NCBI GenBank assembly: GCA_902518955.1
Contig: CABYIR010000001.1
Location: 62,001-126,000, forward strand
Direction of reading: 5' to 3'
Source of the DNA: an uncultured Pelagibacteraceae bacterium
GTDB lineage: Bacteria; Pseudomonadota; Alphaproteobacteria; Pelagibacterales; AG-422-B15
DNA: 64,000 nucleotides
Below the pieces are notes generated by a model. The model worked only from the letters and a program-made list of their open reading frames with translations, was not told the DNA's origin and did not search any database. Position numbers and translations under genes: made by a program. Positions 28,130 through 35,535 of the stretch are shown piece by piece. The first letter of the stretch is position 1; each line of letters starts with the position of its first letter.

Positions 28130-28834
28130 ATGAACATAATTAGAAATTTTTTTATTATCTTATCGAGCTTCATCATCCTAGGCACATCTAATGTATCTGC
28201 GTTTGTCTTTGATGTTTGGGAGATTGAGGGTAGTAATCCACAGGAAGTTGCTGAAGCTACGACAAAGTTTAAGGCTCTAGCAATGGCGGGCGGTGCTCAG
28301 TATTTAGACATTAGATCATCTGTTAAAATAAGAGGTGATCGATCTCAAGATACAAGTTTTGTTATAGGATACTACGAAAATATGCAAGCGATGTTAGAAA
28401 CTAATGCGTTAGTTCAACAAAATCCTGATTGGCTTCAATCAACTTTTGGAGATAACGATGGTGTAGTCACTACCTCTGGTACTTTTGGGAATGATGCAGA
28501 GTTTACAGGAGAAATCGAAGTGGGTAATGCAGTCGCATACTCATTTGCTGAAGTGAATGATGGCATAAACTTTTTCTTTAACTTTCCAAAAGTAGCAAAA
28601 ATGATGGCTGAAGCTGGAGCCCCTGCTGCCATCGGTATAGCAAGCTGTGCAGTTTGTGGAAGTGAAACACTTCCTGCTAATACAGTGATGTGGATGTCAG
28701 CAGCAAATTCTAGTGATCTTGGTAAGGCTATGGATATATTTAGTTCAAATAAGATGCAACGATGGATCTATTCAAACTTGGCTCCTCACCTAAACATTAC
28801 TGACGGTGGAATCCATATTGTTACTAGTAATTAA
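28130..28834 (+). CDS. Secreted protein, possibly two alpha/beta-barrel-like repeats
   Basis: The 234-residue product has a signal peptide (about 1-24, ending SNVSA) and a strong AAGGAG 9 bases before the ATG. Two halves look similar in layout: a strand, a helix, then a strand with a W at the end (about 25-125 and 130-234). This is reminiscent of tandem ferredoxin-like/ABM folds, as in NIPSNAP-type proteins. A CAVCG motif is present in the second half. I do not recognise a named family. It ends before a candidate terminator. Confidence 0.6.
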   Translation: MNIIRNFFIILSSFIILGTSNVSAFVFDVWEIEGSNPQEVAEATTKFKALAMAGGAQYLDIRSSVKIRGDRSQDTSFVIGYYENMQAMLETNALVQQNPDWLQSTFGDNDGVVTTSGTFGNDAEFTGEIEVGNAVAYSFAEVNDGINFFFNFPKVAKMMAEAGAPAAIGIASCAVCGSETLPANTVMWMSAANSSDLGKAMDIFSSNKMQRWIYSNLAPHLNITDGGIHIVTSN

Positions 28835-28850
28835 TACCTTTTGATAGGAG

Positions 28851-28872
28851 CCCTGAAAATAACTATTCAGGG
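28851..28872 (+). terminator. Candidate intrinsic terminator
   Basis: CCCTGAA (28851-28857) pairs with TTCAGGG (28866-28872) across an 8-base loop, followed by TTTCTATTTC. It lies 17 bases after the stop of the secreted protein gene. The 7-bp stem with three G-C pairs stands out in AT-rich DNA. The U-tract is imperfect, so confidence is moderate. Confidence 0.6.
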
Positions 28873-28944
28873 TTTCTATTTCAAATATACTTTCTTTAAA
28901 TTTTTTGTAACAAATTTACTTACACAATAATAATTAGACAATCA

Positions 28945-29895
28945 TTATCTTATAGTTTGATCTGTGGCCAAAACTTGATCATTTATTTGCTCTCTATAGA
29001 AGATATAAATTCCACCAATTACGATAATAAATATTCCTATCCAACTTTGAAATGAAATGGTTTCACCCCATATTAATCTGCCATAAATGACTGCCCATAC
29101 CAATAAAATGTACTCAAAAGGAGCAACAATATATGGCTTTCCTAACCTATAAGCACTTATCGTAAAAACAAATGCTAATACTGCAGTTAATCCAACAAGT
29201 ATCATTAATAATAAGTTGATATCAAAATTATATGCCCATGATCGGAACATGAAGTCTGTGATTTGATTAGATGGGTCATGAAGATTAAATATATTTCCGA
29301 TTAAAGCGCTGATTGGACATAAGATCATTGCCGTAAAGTAAAAATGAAAAGTTTGAGCATATACATTATCTTTATCTGAAGTAACTTTAATAATAATCAT
29401 CGCTCCCGCATAACACATTGCACATAAAATCGGAAAAATCATGAAATAATTAAATTCACTTTTAAATGGGTCTGCTATAATTAGAACTCCTAAAAATCCA
29501 AACAAGACTGTAAGCCAACGCCTTATACCAATAGTTTCACCTAAAAATACTTTGGATAGAATGGTGACAAAAAAAGGTGCTGTAAAAAACAATGATGTAC
29601 AAATAGCAAAAGATAAATTTGCTAAACCAACATAAAATAAAGCAAAACCAAATAGAAATATTATTCCTCTAAATACTGTTAATGAAAGATAATTGGTTGA
29701 AAACTCTATTTTAATCTTCATAACTCGTAAATAAGCGACAAGTAAAGAGGATCCTACGATGCTTCGAGTAAATAGAATTTGAAAAGTAGAGACTTCATTT
29801 GATAAGAGTCTAATCAATACATCCTGAATAGAAAAAATGGACATCCCTACTAGAATGCAAATAATTGATAATAAATTATTATCTAATTTATTCAT
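28945..29895 (-). CDS. EamA/DMT superfamily transporter
   Basis: The 316-residue product has about ten hydrophobic segments in two EamA repeats. The first repeat opens IICILVGMSIFSIQDVLIRL and the second has a matching FIIVIGGIYIFY closing helix. This is the drug/metabolite exporter superfamily; metabolite or amino-acid export or import is typical, with substrate unknown. It follows the M20 peptidase gene by 29 bases on the same strand, which raises the possibility that it carries that enzyme's substrate or product. Confidence 0.9.
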   Translation of the reverse strand: MNKLDNNLLSIICILVGMSIFSIQDVLIRLLSNEVSTFQILFTRSIVGSSLLVAYLRVMKIKIEFSTNYLSLTVFRGIIFLFGFALFYVGLANLSFAICTSLFFTAPFFVTILSKVFLGETIGIRRWLTVLFGFLGVLIIADPFKSEFNYFMIFPILCAMCYAGAMIIIKVTSDKDNVYAQTFHFYFTAMILCPISALIGNIFNLHDPSNQITDFMFRSWAYNFDINLLLMILVGLTAVLAFVFTISAYRLGKPYIVAPFEYILLVWAVIYGRLIWGETISFQSWIGIFIIVIGGIYIFYREQINDQVLATDQTIR

Positions 29896-29924
29896 AAGTA
29901 TTTAATGAGCGACCAATGAAAAAG

Positions 29925-31079
29925 TTATCCTAGCTTTTCGAGAACTAGTTCACTCCAATAAGATGATCCTGTTACTAATAGTTTATCATTAAAATCATAA
30001 TCTGAAGAATGCAACGTCTTACCACAGGATCCATCTATTCCATTTCCAATTAGAATATAACAACCTGGTTTTTTCATTAACATTTGAGAAAAATCTTCAG
30101 AAAATAATTTTGGTTCGCAATCTCCATCTACATTTTCTTTTCCAACTAGTTTTTCAGCAACCATTGATGCAAATCTTGCCTGCTCTGGTGAATTAATTGT
30201 CATATTGGTTCTAGTCCTATATTCAAATTTTGCTTCTATACCATGTGCCTGAGCCATGCCATTCACAATACTTTTCATTGATTCTTCCATGATTTTATTT
30301 GAATCAGGAGATAAAGCTCTCGTATCCCCTAATATAAGTGCATATCCTGGTAAAACATTTTCAGTCCCATCAGTAATAAATTCTGTAACAGAAACTACAC
30401 CATTAACTGCCGGGTTTAATTTTCTTGAAACTATAGACTGAAGAGCAGTAATGATCTGAGTACCAACAGTTATTGTGTCAACTCCCATATGTGGTAACGC
30501 AGAGTGTCCTCCTATACCTTTTAGTTCAATACGAAATAAACTTTCGCTACCAGTAATTGTTCCAGCTCTTGTTGCAAATGTTCCAACTTCCATTCCCGGT
30601 AAATTATGAAATGCATAAATTTCATCCATTGAAAAACGATCGAATAAGCCATCATCAATCATAGCTTGAGCACCTTGAGTTTGTTCTTCATCTGGCTGAA
30701 AGACAAAATAAGCTGTTCCATCAAAATCTTCTTTTTCAGCTAAATGTTTAGCCGCTCCCAATGCCATCGTAACGTGACCATCGTGACCGCAAGCATGCAT
30801 TTTGCCATCATGCTTGGATTTGTAATTAAATGTATTAGCTTCATTAACTGGCAAAGCGTCCATGTCAGCTCTTATTCCAATACTTCGATTTGAATTTCCT
30901 TTTTTGATAACGCCAACTAAACCTGTTCTACCAATATTATTATGAACTTCAATATTTGAAGACTTTAGTATTGACTCAATTTTTTTTGAAGTTTCAGTAA
31001 CGTCAAAATTTAACTCCGGTTGTGAATGAAATTCTCTTCTTAATTTTATCAGATCATTTTCTAGATAAGATGTTCTCAT
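29925..31079 (-). CDS. M20 family amidohydrolase (hippurate/N-acyl-amino-acid hydrolase type)
   Basis: The 384-residue product has the metal-binding segments MHACGHDGHVTMALGAAKHL, PDEEQTQGAQAMIDDG and AFHNLPG, the dimerisation-domain GIGGHSALPHMGVD, and the C-terminal LHSSDYDFND His. This matches metal-dependent amidohydrolases that release amino acids from N-acyl conjugates. The cellular substrate is uncertain. The gene is followed by the EamA transporter and preceded 21 bases upstream by the small secreted subtilase-like N-domain gene. Confidence 0.93.
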   Translation of the reverse strand: MRTSYLENDLIKLRREFHSQPELNFDVTETSKKIESILKSSNIEVHNNIGRTGLVGVIKKGNSNRSIGIRADMDALPVNEANTFNYKSKHDGKMHACGHDGHVTMALGAAKHLAEKEDFDGTAYFVFQPDEEQTQGAQAMIDDGLFDRFSMDEIYAFHNLPGMEVGTFATRAGTITGSESLFRIELKGIGGHSALPHMGVDTITVGTQIITALQSIVSRKLNPAVNGVVSVTEFITDGTENVLPGYALILGDTRALSPDSNKIMEESMKSIVNGMAQAHGIEAKFEYRTRTNMTINSPEQARFASMVAEKLVGKENVDGDCEPKLFSEDFSQMLMKKPGCYILIGNGIDGSCGKTLHSSDYDFNDKLLVTGSSYWSELVLEKLG

Positions 31080-31100
31080 AAAATAATATTAGTTTATGTA

Positions 31101-31661
31101 CTATAAAAGAGCTGGAAGCATTAAGAACAAGATAAGAGGTAGCCTCATCTTTTTTTGATATAGTTTTTTGCAAGGTTCGTAATTTTCTTCTGCTCCACAG
31201 TCAAGTTCATCAGTATAGGTAATCTTTGACTCTGGGTTATACGGCTGACTTAAGATCTCAATTAACGAATTTTTTAGGATAATTGAATTTTTTTCAAATG
31301 TTCTAGGTGACAAATCGTACAAATGAACAAGGGTTTCATTATAAATTTTATATGCGTAATGAGGTGTATTATTTAGCTCTGATTTAAAAAGATCAAAAAT
31401 TTGGTTTGCATCTTTTGTTTTAGATCTCTCATTAAACGCCTTCTCAGTTCTTAATTTAAATTCTTCGGGAGCTCTTTTAAAATAAATATTGTCGAAACCA
31501 AGAATATCCATTGAGTCAACAAAATTCGAGAAGCTTGAAGAATTAATTTTGTTAACTTGAACAGGGTTTGAATTTGGATCATCAGGAGAACCGGCCACTG
31601 ATACAGGGATGAATGAAAAAATGAAGAAGAAAGTTAATATAAATATTTGGCGATAATGCAT
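31101..31661 (-). CDS. Secreted protein resembling an autotransporter N-terminal region
   Basis: The 186-residue product has a signal peptide (1-23), a helical region, a Cys pair (LDCGAEENYEPCKK), and a C-terminal hydrophobic helix (LPLILFLMLPALL). Residues 92-133 align without gaps to the pre-catalytic region of the subtilase autotransporter at 9.4-12.5 kb, with 13 of 42 identical by eye (FK, N, P, Y, IY, TL, L, S, N, L). It therefore looks like the autotransporter pro-region encoded alone, without protease or beta-domain. It may be a truncated paralog or a trans-acting partner. It is divergent from the DUF1192 gene. Confidence 0.65.
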   Translation of the reverse strand: MHYRQIFILTFFFIFSFIPVSVAGSPDDPNSNPVQVNKINSSSFSNFVDSMDILGFDNIYFKRAPEEFKLRTEKAFNERSKTKDANQIFDLFKSELNNTPHYAYKIYNETLVHLYDLSPRTFEKNSIILKNSLIEILSQPYNPESKITYTDELDCGAEENYEPCKKLYQKKMRLPLILFLMLPALL

Positions 31662-31767
31662 AGTCTCATGATCAAAGTTTGATTTAAGATACTATAAATT
31701 TAGATCAATTAGAATATTTTTATCTCTTTCTTTTGGAATTTACTCGTTTTTATAATAGCTTACCATT

Positions 31768-31944
31768 ATGGATACTGACGAATTAGAGCCTGTTAAAAAG
31801 ATCAAAAAAATTGATTTTGATGAATTAAGTATAGAAGAACTAAAAGACTATATTCTTGAAATGGAGACAGAAATCAAAAAATGTCATGAGTACATAAAAA
31901 GTAAACAAAGCGATAAATTAAAAGCTGAGGAACTATTTAAATAG
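31768..31944 (+). CDS. DUF1192 family protein
   Basis: The 58-residue coiled-coil protein has the DUF1192 layout. It opens with an acidic MDTDELEP, has LSIEELKDYILEMETEIKK in the middle, and ends with AEELFK. The family is small, cytoplasmic and essentially alphaproteobacterial, with function unknown; this supports the taxonomic call. A TATAAT box at 31751-31756 lies only 12 bases before the ATG, so any transcript from it would be nearly leaderless. The next gene starts 2 bases after the stop. Confidence 0.85.
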   Translation: MDTDELEPVKKIKKIDFDELSIEELKDYILEMETEIKKCHEYIKSKQSDKLKAEELFK

Positions 31945-31946
31945 TA

Positions 31947-32168
31947 ATGAAAGATTTTAGCGTTTGGCCTGGCGTTCTTATTGTTTGCTTTGTTGCAATT
32001 ACCATATTAACAATTTTTCCATCAAAACATAAACAATGTATTGATAGAAACAGCACAATCATAGAAAAACTTCAAGAAAATGACGCTGATAGAGAAACAA
32101 TAAAGAATAAAGGGTATGAAATTGGTATTGGCTGTAGAGCTGATACAAATTTTAACCTAACAGAATAA
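31947..32168 (+). CDS. Small single-pass membrane protein, 73 aa
   Basis: The N-terminal hydrophobic helix (VWPGVLIVCFVAITILTIF) is followed by a short soluble domain with a Cys pair (KQCIDRN, GIGCRAD). This suggests a periplasmic, possibly disulfide-bonded tail. It starts 2 bases after the DUF1192 stop, so the two are one operon. No family is recognised. It converges on the cupin gene with one base between stops. Confidence 0.6.
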   Translation: MKDFSVWPGVLIVCFVAITILTIFPSKHKQCIDRNSTIIEKLQENDADRETIKNKGYEIGIGCRADTNFNLTE

Positions 32169-32169
32169 T

Positions 32170-32520
32170 TTATTCACCCCATGCTCCCGCAAATTCATAA
32201 ACAATTGCAGGTGTATCACCAACTACCATTCCGTCATGTCCAGGCTGAATAGAGTATGCATCTCCAGCATGATAAGTAGCTTCAGTACCATCATTATGAA
32301 TAGCTTTTACACTTCCTTCTACAATAACACCAAGGTGAGTAGCCTGACAGCTTTCTGTGCCAACAGTTGGCTTAACATCATCAGACCATTTCCATCCAGG
32401 TTGAAGAGTAAGCTTTAATACTCTTTGGCCTCCAACATTGACAGCTTCAATACGCGCATTATTAAAATTTGTATTAACTTCATCTGCGCTACTAAAACTT
32501 TTTACTTCAATTGAGCTCAT
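32170..32520 (-). CDS. Small cupin-domain protein
   Basis: The 116-residue single cupin has a WKWSDDVKP strand, then ATHLGVIVEGSVKAIHNDG and AGDAYSIQPGHDGMVVGD. These follow the beta-barrel pattern with His and Glu candidates for a metal. It is preceded by a strong AAAGGAG. Cupins of this type can bind metals, sugars or small acids; the function here is open. It is the last gene of the small-protein cassette at 32.1-34.6 kb, 34 bases downstream of the DUF2061 gene. Confidence 0.8.
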   Translation of the reverse strand: MSSIEVKSFSSADEVNTNFNNARIEAVNVGGQRVLKLTLQPGWKWSDDVKPTVGTESCQATHLGVIVEGSVKAIHNDGTEATYHAGDAYSIQPGHDGMVVGDTPAIVYEFAGAWGE

Positions 32521-32553
32521 TATTATTCTCCTTTTTATTTAGTTTCCTTGATT

Positions 32554-32754
32554 TTAAACTTTACCCCATTTAATTATATTCCATACACGTTCATGTATAT
32601 AAAACATAATAGTATTGAATATTAGCTGAATAAAAGCAATAGTACTACTAGTTGTGATATCGCCCAAAATAATAAAACTAATTAAAAATGTACAAAATGT
32701 CCCTGTCAATCGCCAAGATATGGTTTTGACAAGGCTTCTTACGATAGTGTCCAT
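32554..32754 (-). CDS. DUF2061 family membrane protein
   Basis: The 66-residue membrane protein shows the DUF2061 pattern: SLVKTISWRLTGTFCTFLIS, then a second helix containing FIQLIFNTIMFYIHERVW. It has two membrane spans and a Glu-Arg in the second. The family's role is unknown. Its ATG lies inside a tiny upstream frame (32739-32783) that has its own strong Shine-Dalgarno, so translation may be coupled. It is the only membrane protein of the small-protein cassette. Confidence 0.85.
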   Translation of the reverse strand: MDTIVRSLVKTISWRLTGTFCTFLISFIILGDITTSSTIAFIQLIFNTIMFYIHERVWNIIKWGKV

Positions 32755-32783
32755 ACTGTAACATCATGAATAATTTCATCCAT
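32739..32783 (-). CDS. Possible 14-codon upstream ORF overlapping DUF2061
   Basis: The ATG at 32783 is preceded by AAAGGAG at ideal spacing and encodes MDEIIHDVTVWTLS before a TAA. The stop lies 16 bases into the DUF2061 frame, and the DUF2061 ATG (32754) has no good ribosome-binding site of its own. This looks like a leader ORF that delivers ribosomes to the next start. It could also be chance. Confidence 0.4.
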   Translation of the reverse strand: MDEIIHDVTVWTLS

Positions 32784-32823
32784 GAAACTCCTTTCTCAGC
32801 ACAATCTTAATTTATATTTATAA

Positions 32824-33117
32824 TTAATTTGGAAAATTAATTAGAGCATCATCAGTCATTACAGTCATTTGAGTGGTTTCTGTCAAAGCTCCAGCGTCTT
32901 GTCTTGCTTTTATCAATTCTTCATCATTTTTAAATGCCATGAGACCTTCTTTGTCTTCATAATGCATAATCACGACCATTGAATTGTCATCCTCAGCATG
33001 CGATCCAGCAAATAAGATCTTACCTTTAAAGCCTTCTAGTTTATGTCCATTCTCATGAACCATATCTTTCCACGATTTAAAACCTTTAGATAACTTTTGG
33101 GTTAACATTACATACAT
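32824..33117 (-). CDS. Small alpha/beta-barrel-type protein, 97 aa
   Basis: The layout is strand (YVMLTQKLS), helix (FKSWKDMVHENGHKL), strand (KILFAGSHAED), strand (SMVVIMHYED), helix (EGLMAFKND), strand (TTQMTVMTDDAL). This is the dimeric ferredoxin-like order seen in ABM and DUF3764-type proteins. No catalytic residues are obvious. AAAGGAAAAC precedes the start. It sits 17 bases after the next upstream gene of the cassette. Fold assignment is by eye; function unknown. Confidence 0.6.
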   Translation of the reverse strand: MYVMLTQKLSKGFKSWKDMVHENGHKLEGFKGKILFAGSHAEDDNSMVVIMHYEDKEGLMAFKNDEELIKARQDAGALTETTQMTVMTDDALINFPN

Positions 33118-33134
33118 AATTAGTTTTCCTTTAT

Positions 33135-33512
33135 TTATTTCTCCATAGTTGCAATGACTTCTGCGTTAAAAGACATATCACTTTGATATTCAGACATTTT
33201 TGCCATTTTCTCAGCACCAGGATGAGACTGCCATAATTCAAAATGTTTCATCGCACCTTGATCTGTTACATAAGCCTCGTACAAAGAATAAATCATTTTA
33301 CCTGACGGCCCTTTTTCTAAATCGTTATCTATGTATTGAGGGGCTTTTGAGACTGAGTAATCAACAATCCTAGGTTCAGCATCGCCTGACAAATTATGGG
33401 TTTCTCTCATCCATGTCTCGTGCTCTTGAAAAAACTGTTCTACCTCAGATATCATATCTTCAGGCACAATCCACTGAGTAGCTATTGTATAGTGTGATTT
33501 ATTTGTTGTCAT
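33135..33512 (-). CDS. Small ABM-like protein, 125 aa
   Basis: The 125-residue soluble product has the order strand (SHYTIATQWIV), helix (ISEVEQFFQEHETWM), strand (RIVDYSVSK), strand (GKMIYSLYEAYV), helix (AMKHFELWQSHPGAEKM), strand (NAEVIATMEK). This resembles antibiotic-biosynthesis-monooxygenase/stress-responsive dimeric barrels. These fold families include heme degraders, quinol oxygenases and proteins with no known activity. It is 30 bases downstream of the SnoaL-like gene. Confidence 0.6.
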   Translation of the reverse strand: MTTNKSHYTIATQWIVPEDMISEVEQFFQEHETWMRETHNLSGDAEPRIVDYSVSKAPQYIDNDLEKGPSGKMIYSLYEAYVTDQGAMKHFELWQSHPGAEKMAKMSEYQSDMSFNAEVIATMEK

Positions 33513-33541
33513 AATTATTTATGTCTCTTTCTTTAGATTGT

Positions 33542-33922
33542 TTACTTCGTCATAGCGTTAAATGCAGTTAAAGTATCATCAAAAGTCATCATAACTTTCA
33601 TTTGATTGTCCTCAACTTCAAAGTAATGACCAAACATTGTGTCCATTCCATCTGCAGTGCCTTTTACTAAAGCAAACACTTTATTGCCTTCACTAATCAT
33701 TGATATAGGTGTAACCATGAAATTATTCCAGTACTCAGGAATCTTAGACATATTTGCTATGAAATTTTCTTTACCTTTATGTACACCTGATAGTGGATGC
33801 TTGCCTTCTTCTCCGGGAAACGTCCATGTTATATCGTTATGTACTATTTCGCCAAAAAATGTCTCCATATCTCCCGCGCCAAACAGGTCATATCCTTTTT
33901 GAACAACTTCTTTTGCTTCCAT
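33542..33922 (-). CDS. SnoaL-like/NTF2-fold protein
   Basis: The 126-residue product follows the NTF2-like pattern: N-terminal helices (EVVQKGYDLFGAGDMETFFGE), ITWTFPGEEGKHPLSG, KENFIANMSKIPEYWNN, then long strands (VFALVKGTADG, GHYFEVEDNQMKVMMTFDD). SnoaL-like proteins are isomerases, hydrolases or binding proteins for small hydrophobic compounds. A strong AAAAGGAG precedes the ATG. It lies 21 bases after the ABM gene stop in the cassette. Confidence 0.8.
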   Translation of the reverse strand: MEAKEVVQKGYDLFGAGDMETFFGEIVHNDITWTFPGEEGKHPLSGVHKGKENFIANMSKIPEYWNNFMVTPISMISEGNKVFALVKGTADGMDTMFGHYFEVEDNQMKVMMTFDDTLTAFNAMTK

Positions 33923-33943
33923 TTTTTTCTCCTTTTTTTAAAA

Positions 33944-34231
33944 TTAATAAACTTCTTCGTGATAGATAATCTCAGGCTCTTTAGTCGACATTTCTACTAA
34001 CTTTGGTATATCTCCAATTTCAACTCTCCAATTAACGTACGTTTGATGAGCCTCTTTATTATCCCAAACTTCATATAAAATTACCTCATTTGCATCTTTA
34101 TTAAACCCACCTTTAATAAGTTTACAACCTTCATAAGATTGGGTATCCGATAGATTATTTCTAAACCAATCATTCATTTCATTAGCTTTATCTGGTTGAG
34201 GAAAAAATTTTACTGTTACTACTGTTGACAT
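33944..34231 (-). CDS. Antibiotic biosynthesis monooxygenase (ABM) domain protein
   Basis: The 95-residue product is a clear single ABM-type domain: STVVTVKFFPQP, then NEMNDWFRNNL, YEGCKLIKGGFN, VILYEVWDNKEAHQTYVNWR, and a last strand (PEIIYHEEVY). These proteins dimerise to an alpha/beta barrel that binds small hydrophobic or quinone-like compounds; many are oxygenases without cofactor. It follows the GYD gene by 2 bases, with a strong AGGAG inside that gene's end. Confidence 0.85.
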   Translation of the reverse strand: MSTVVTVKFFPQPDKANEMNDWFRNNLSDTQSYEGCKLIKGGFNKDANEVILYEVWDNKEAHQTYVNWRVEIGDIPKLVEMSTKEPEIIYHEEVY

Positions 34232-34233
34232 AT

Positions 34234-34560
34234 TTATTCTCCTGGCTTTTTATAATTTTCTGATGCCGTTTTAGCTTTTGTAACGATTGATTTCATATCA
34301 ACTTCTTCAAGTATATCCATACTCGTCATTACTCCTGATGTCATTACTGCAATTTTCATGCTAGCTACTGTATCGAAATCAAGCCCATCTATTCCAACAA
34401 TGACATCACTCGAACCTCTTACAATACTAAACATTGAAACACTGCCGCCCATTGACTCTACAAATTGTGTAATTGCTGCTGACCGATCAGAGTCTGGGTT
34501 ACTCATCATGCCCGTTAAAGCAGGGCTTGCATAACTGCCAAGTATATAAAACTTACTCAT
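34234..34560 (-). CDS. GYD-domain protein
   Basis: The 108-residue product resembles GYD-family proteins: FYILGSYASPALTGMMSN, then AAITQFVESMGGSVSMFSIVRGSSDVIVGIDGLD and a Met-rich segment (AVMTSGVMTSMDILEEVDM). The eponymous GxYD is altered here to SSDVIVGID. Small ferredoxin-like fold, function unknown. It is the first gene of the cassette and carries a strong AAAGGAG. It is divergent from the sterol-desaturase-like gene, with 128 bases between starts. Confidence 0.8.
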   Translation of the reverse strand: MSKFYILGSYASPALTGMMSNPDSDRSAAITQFVESMGGSVSMFSIVRGSSDVIVGIDGLDFDTVASMKIAVMTSGVMTSMDILEEVDMKSIVTKAKTASENYKKPGE

Positions 34561-34688
34561 ATAAAATCTCCTTTGAAATAAGAGAATTATGAACTAATTA
34601 AATGACAATTATATAAACTTTTTTATAACTATTAATTATACTAAAAATAATAGCCTGATTACTTGTAAAATATTATAAATTAAGACTT

Positions 34689-35525
34689 ATGACTGAGCTT
34701 ACTGTCTATACATATGCTGTCCCAATTATTGTTGCTTTAATATTAGGAGAGGCAATTTATTCAAATATCAAAGGATTAAATTTTTATAAAACAAATGACA
34801 CCATAGGATCATATGGTCTATTGGCCGGCAATGTTGTCATTAGCCTTCTGACCAAAGGCTCATTTCTCCTATTTAATATCTATCTCTATCAATTCAGGCT
34901 TTTCACGATTAATGATCTCATGCATGTTTTTTTTGTGGTTGCGCTAACATTTGCAGCCATAGATTTCATTTACTATTGGTTTCATCGCTGCTCACATAGA
35001 ATTAAATTTCTTTGGGCTATGCACATGAATCATCATTCCAGTGAGGAAATGAATTTCGTTGTTTCTTTACGACAAGCGTGGTTTGCGCCATTTGCAAAAG
35101 TTATTTTCTTTATGCCTTTGCCCCTTATTGGGTTTGATCCCTTGATTACGGTTGTTGTTGGAATTATTTCAACATTCTGGGGTGTAGTCGGTCATACGCA
35201 ATGGATCAATAAACTTGGACCGTTAGAATATATCTTTGTTACTCCTTCTCATCATCGTGTTCACCATGGCTCAAATGATCAATATATTGATAAAAACTTT
35301 GGAAATCTTTTAATCATATGGGATAAATTTTTTGGAACATTTGAACCTGAAGATGAAAAAGTTATATATGGAATAAAGGAAAATGTTAAAACATTTAACC
35401 CTTTTAAAATTACGTTCATGCTTTGGATTAAAATGTATGAAGAGTCTAAATCTGCAGTTGGATTTAAAGAAAAATTCTTAAGTTTCTTCGGAACTCTTGA
35501 ATGGAAACCAAAAAAATTACAATAA
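34689..35525 (+). CDS. Sterol desaturase/fatty acid hydroxylase family protein
   Basis: The 278-residue membrane protein has at least four hydrophobic spans and the family histidine motifs HRCSH, MHMNHHS and THQ-type/HHRVHHGSN. These coordinate a di-iron centre used for hydroxylation or desaturation of lipids or sterol-like substrates. The 3-prime end overlaps the extended frame of the SDR gene but not its likely start at 35536. It diverges from the small-protein cassette and may share its control region. The substrate is unknown. Confidence 0.9.
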   Translation: MTELTVYTYAVPIIVALILGEAIYSNIKGLNFYKTNDTIGSYGLLAGNVVISLLTKGSFLLFNIYLYQFRLFTINDLMHVFFVVALTFAAIDFIYYWFHRCSHRIKFLWAMHMNHHSSEEMNFVVSLRQAWFAPFAKVIFFMPLPLIGFDPLITVVVGIISTFWGVVGHTQWINKLGPLEYIFVTPSHHRVHHGSNDQYIDKNFGNLLIIWDKFFGTFEPEDEKVIYGIKENVKTFNPFKITFMLWIKMYEESKSAVGFKEKFLSFFGTLEWKPKKLQ

Positions 35526-35535
35526 GGAAAATATT

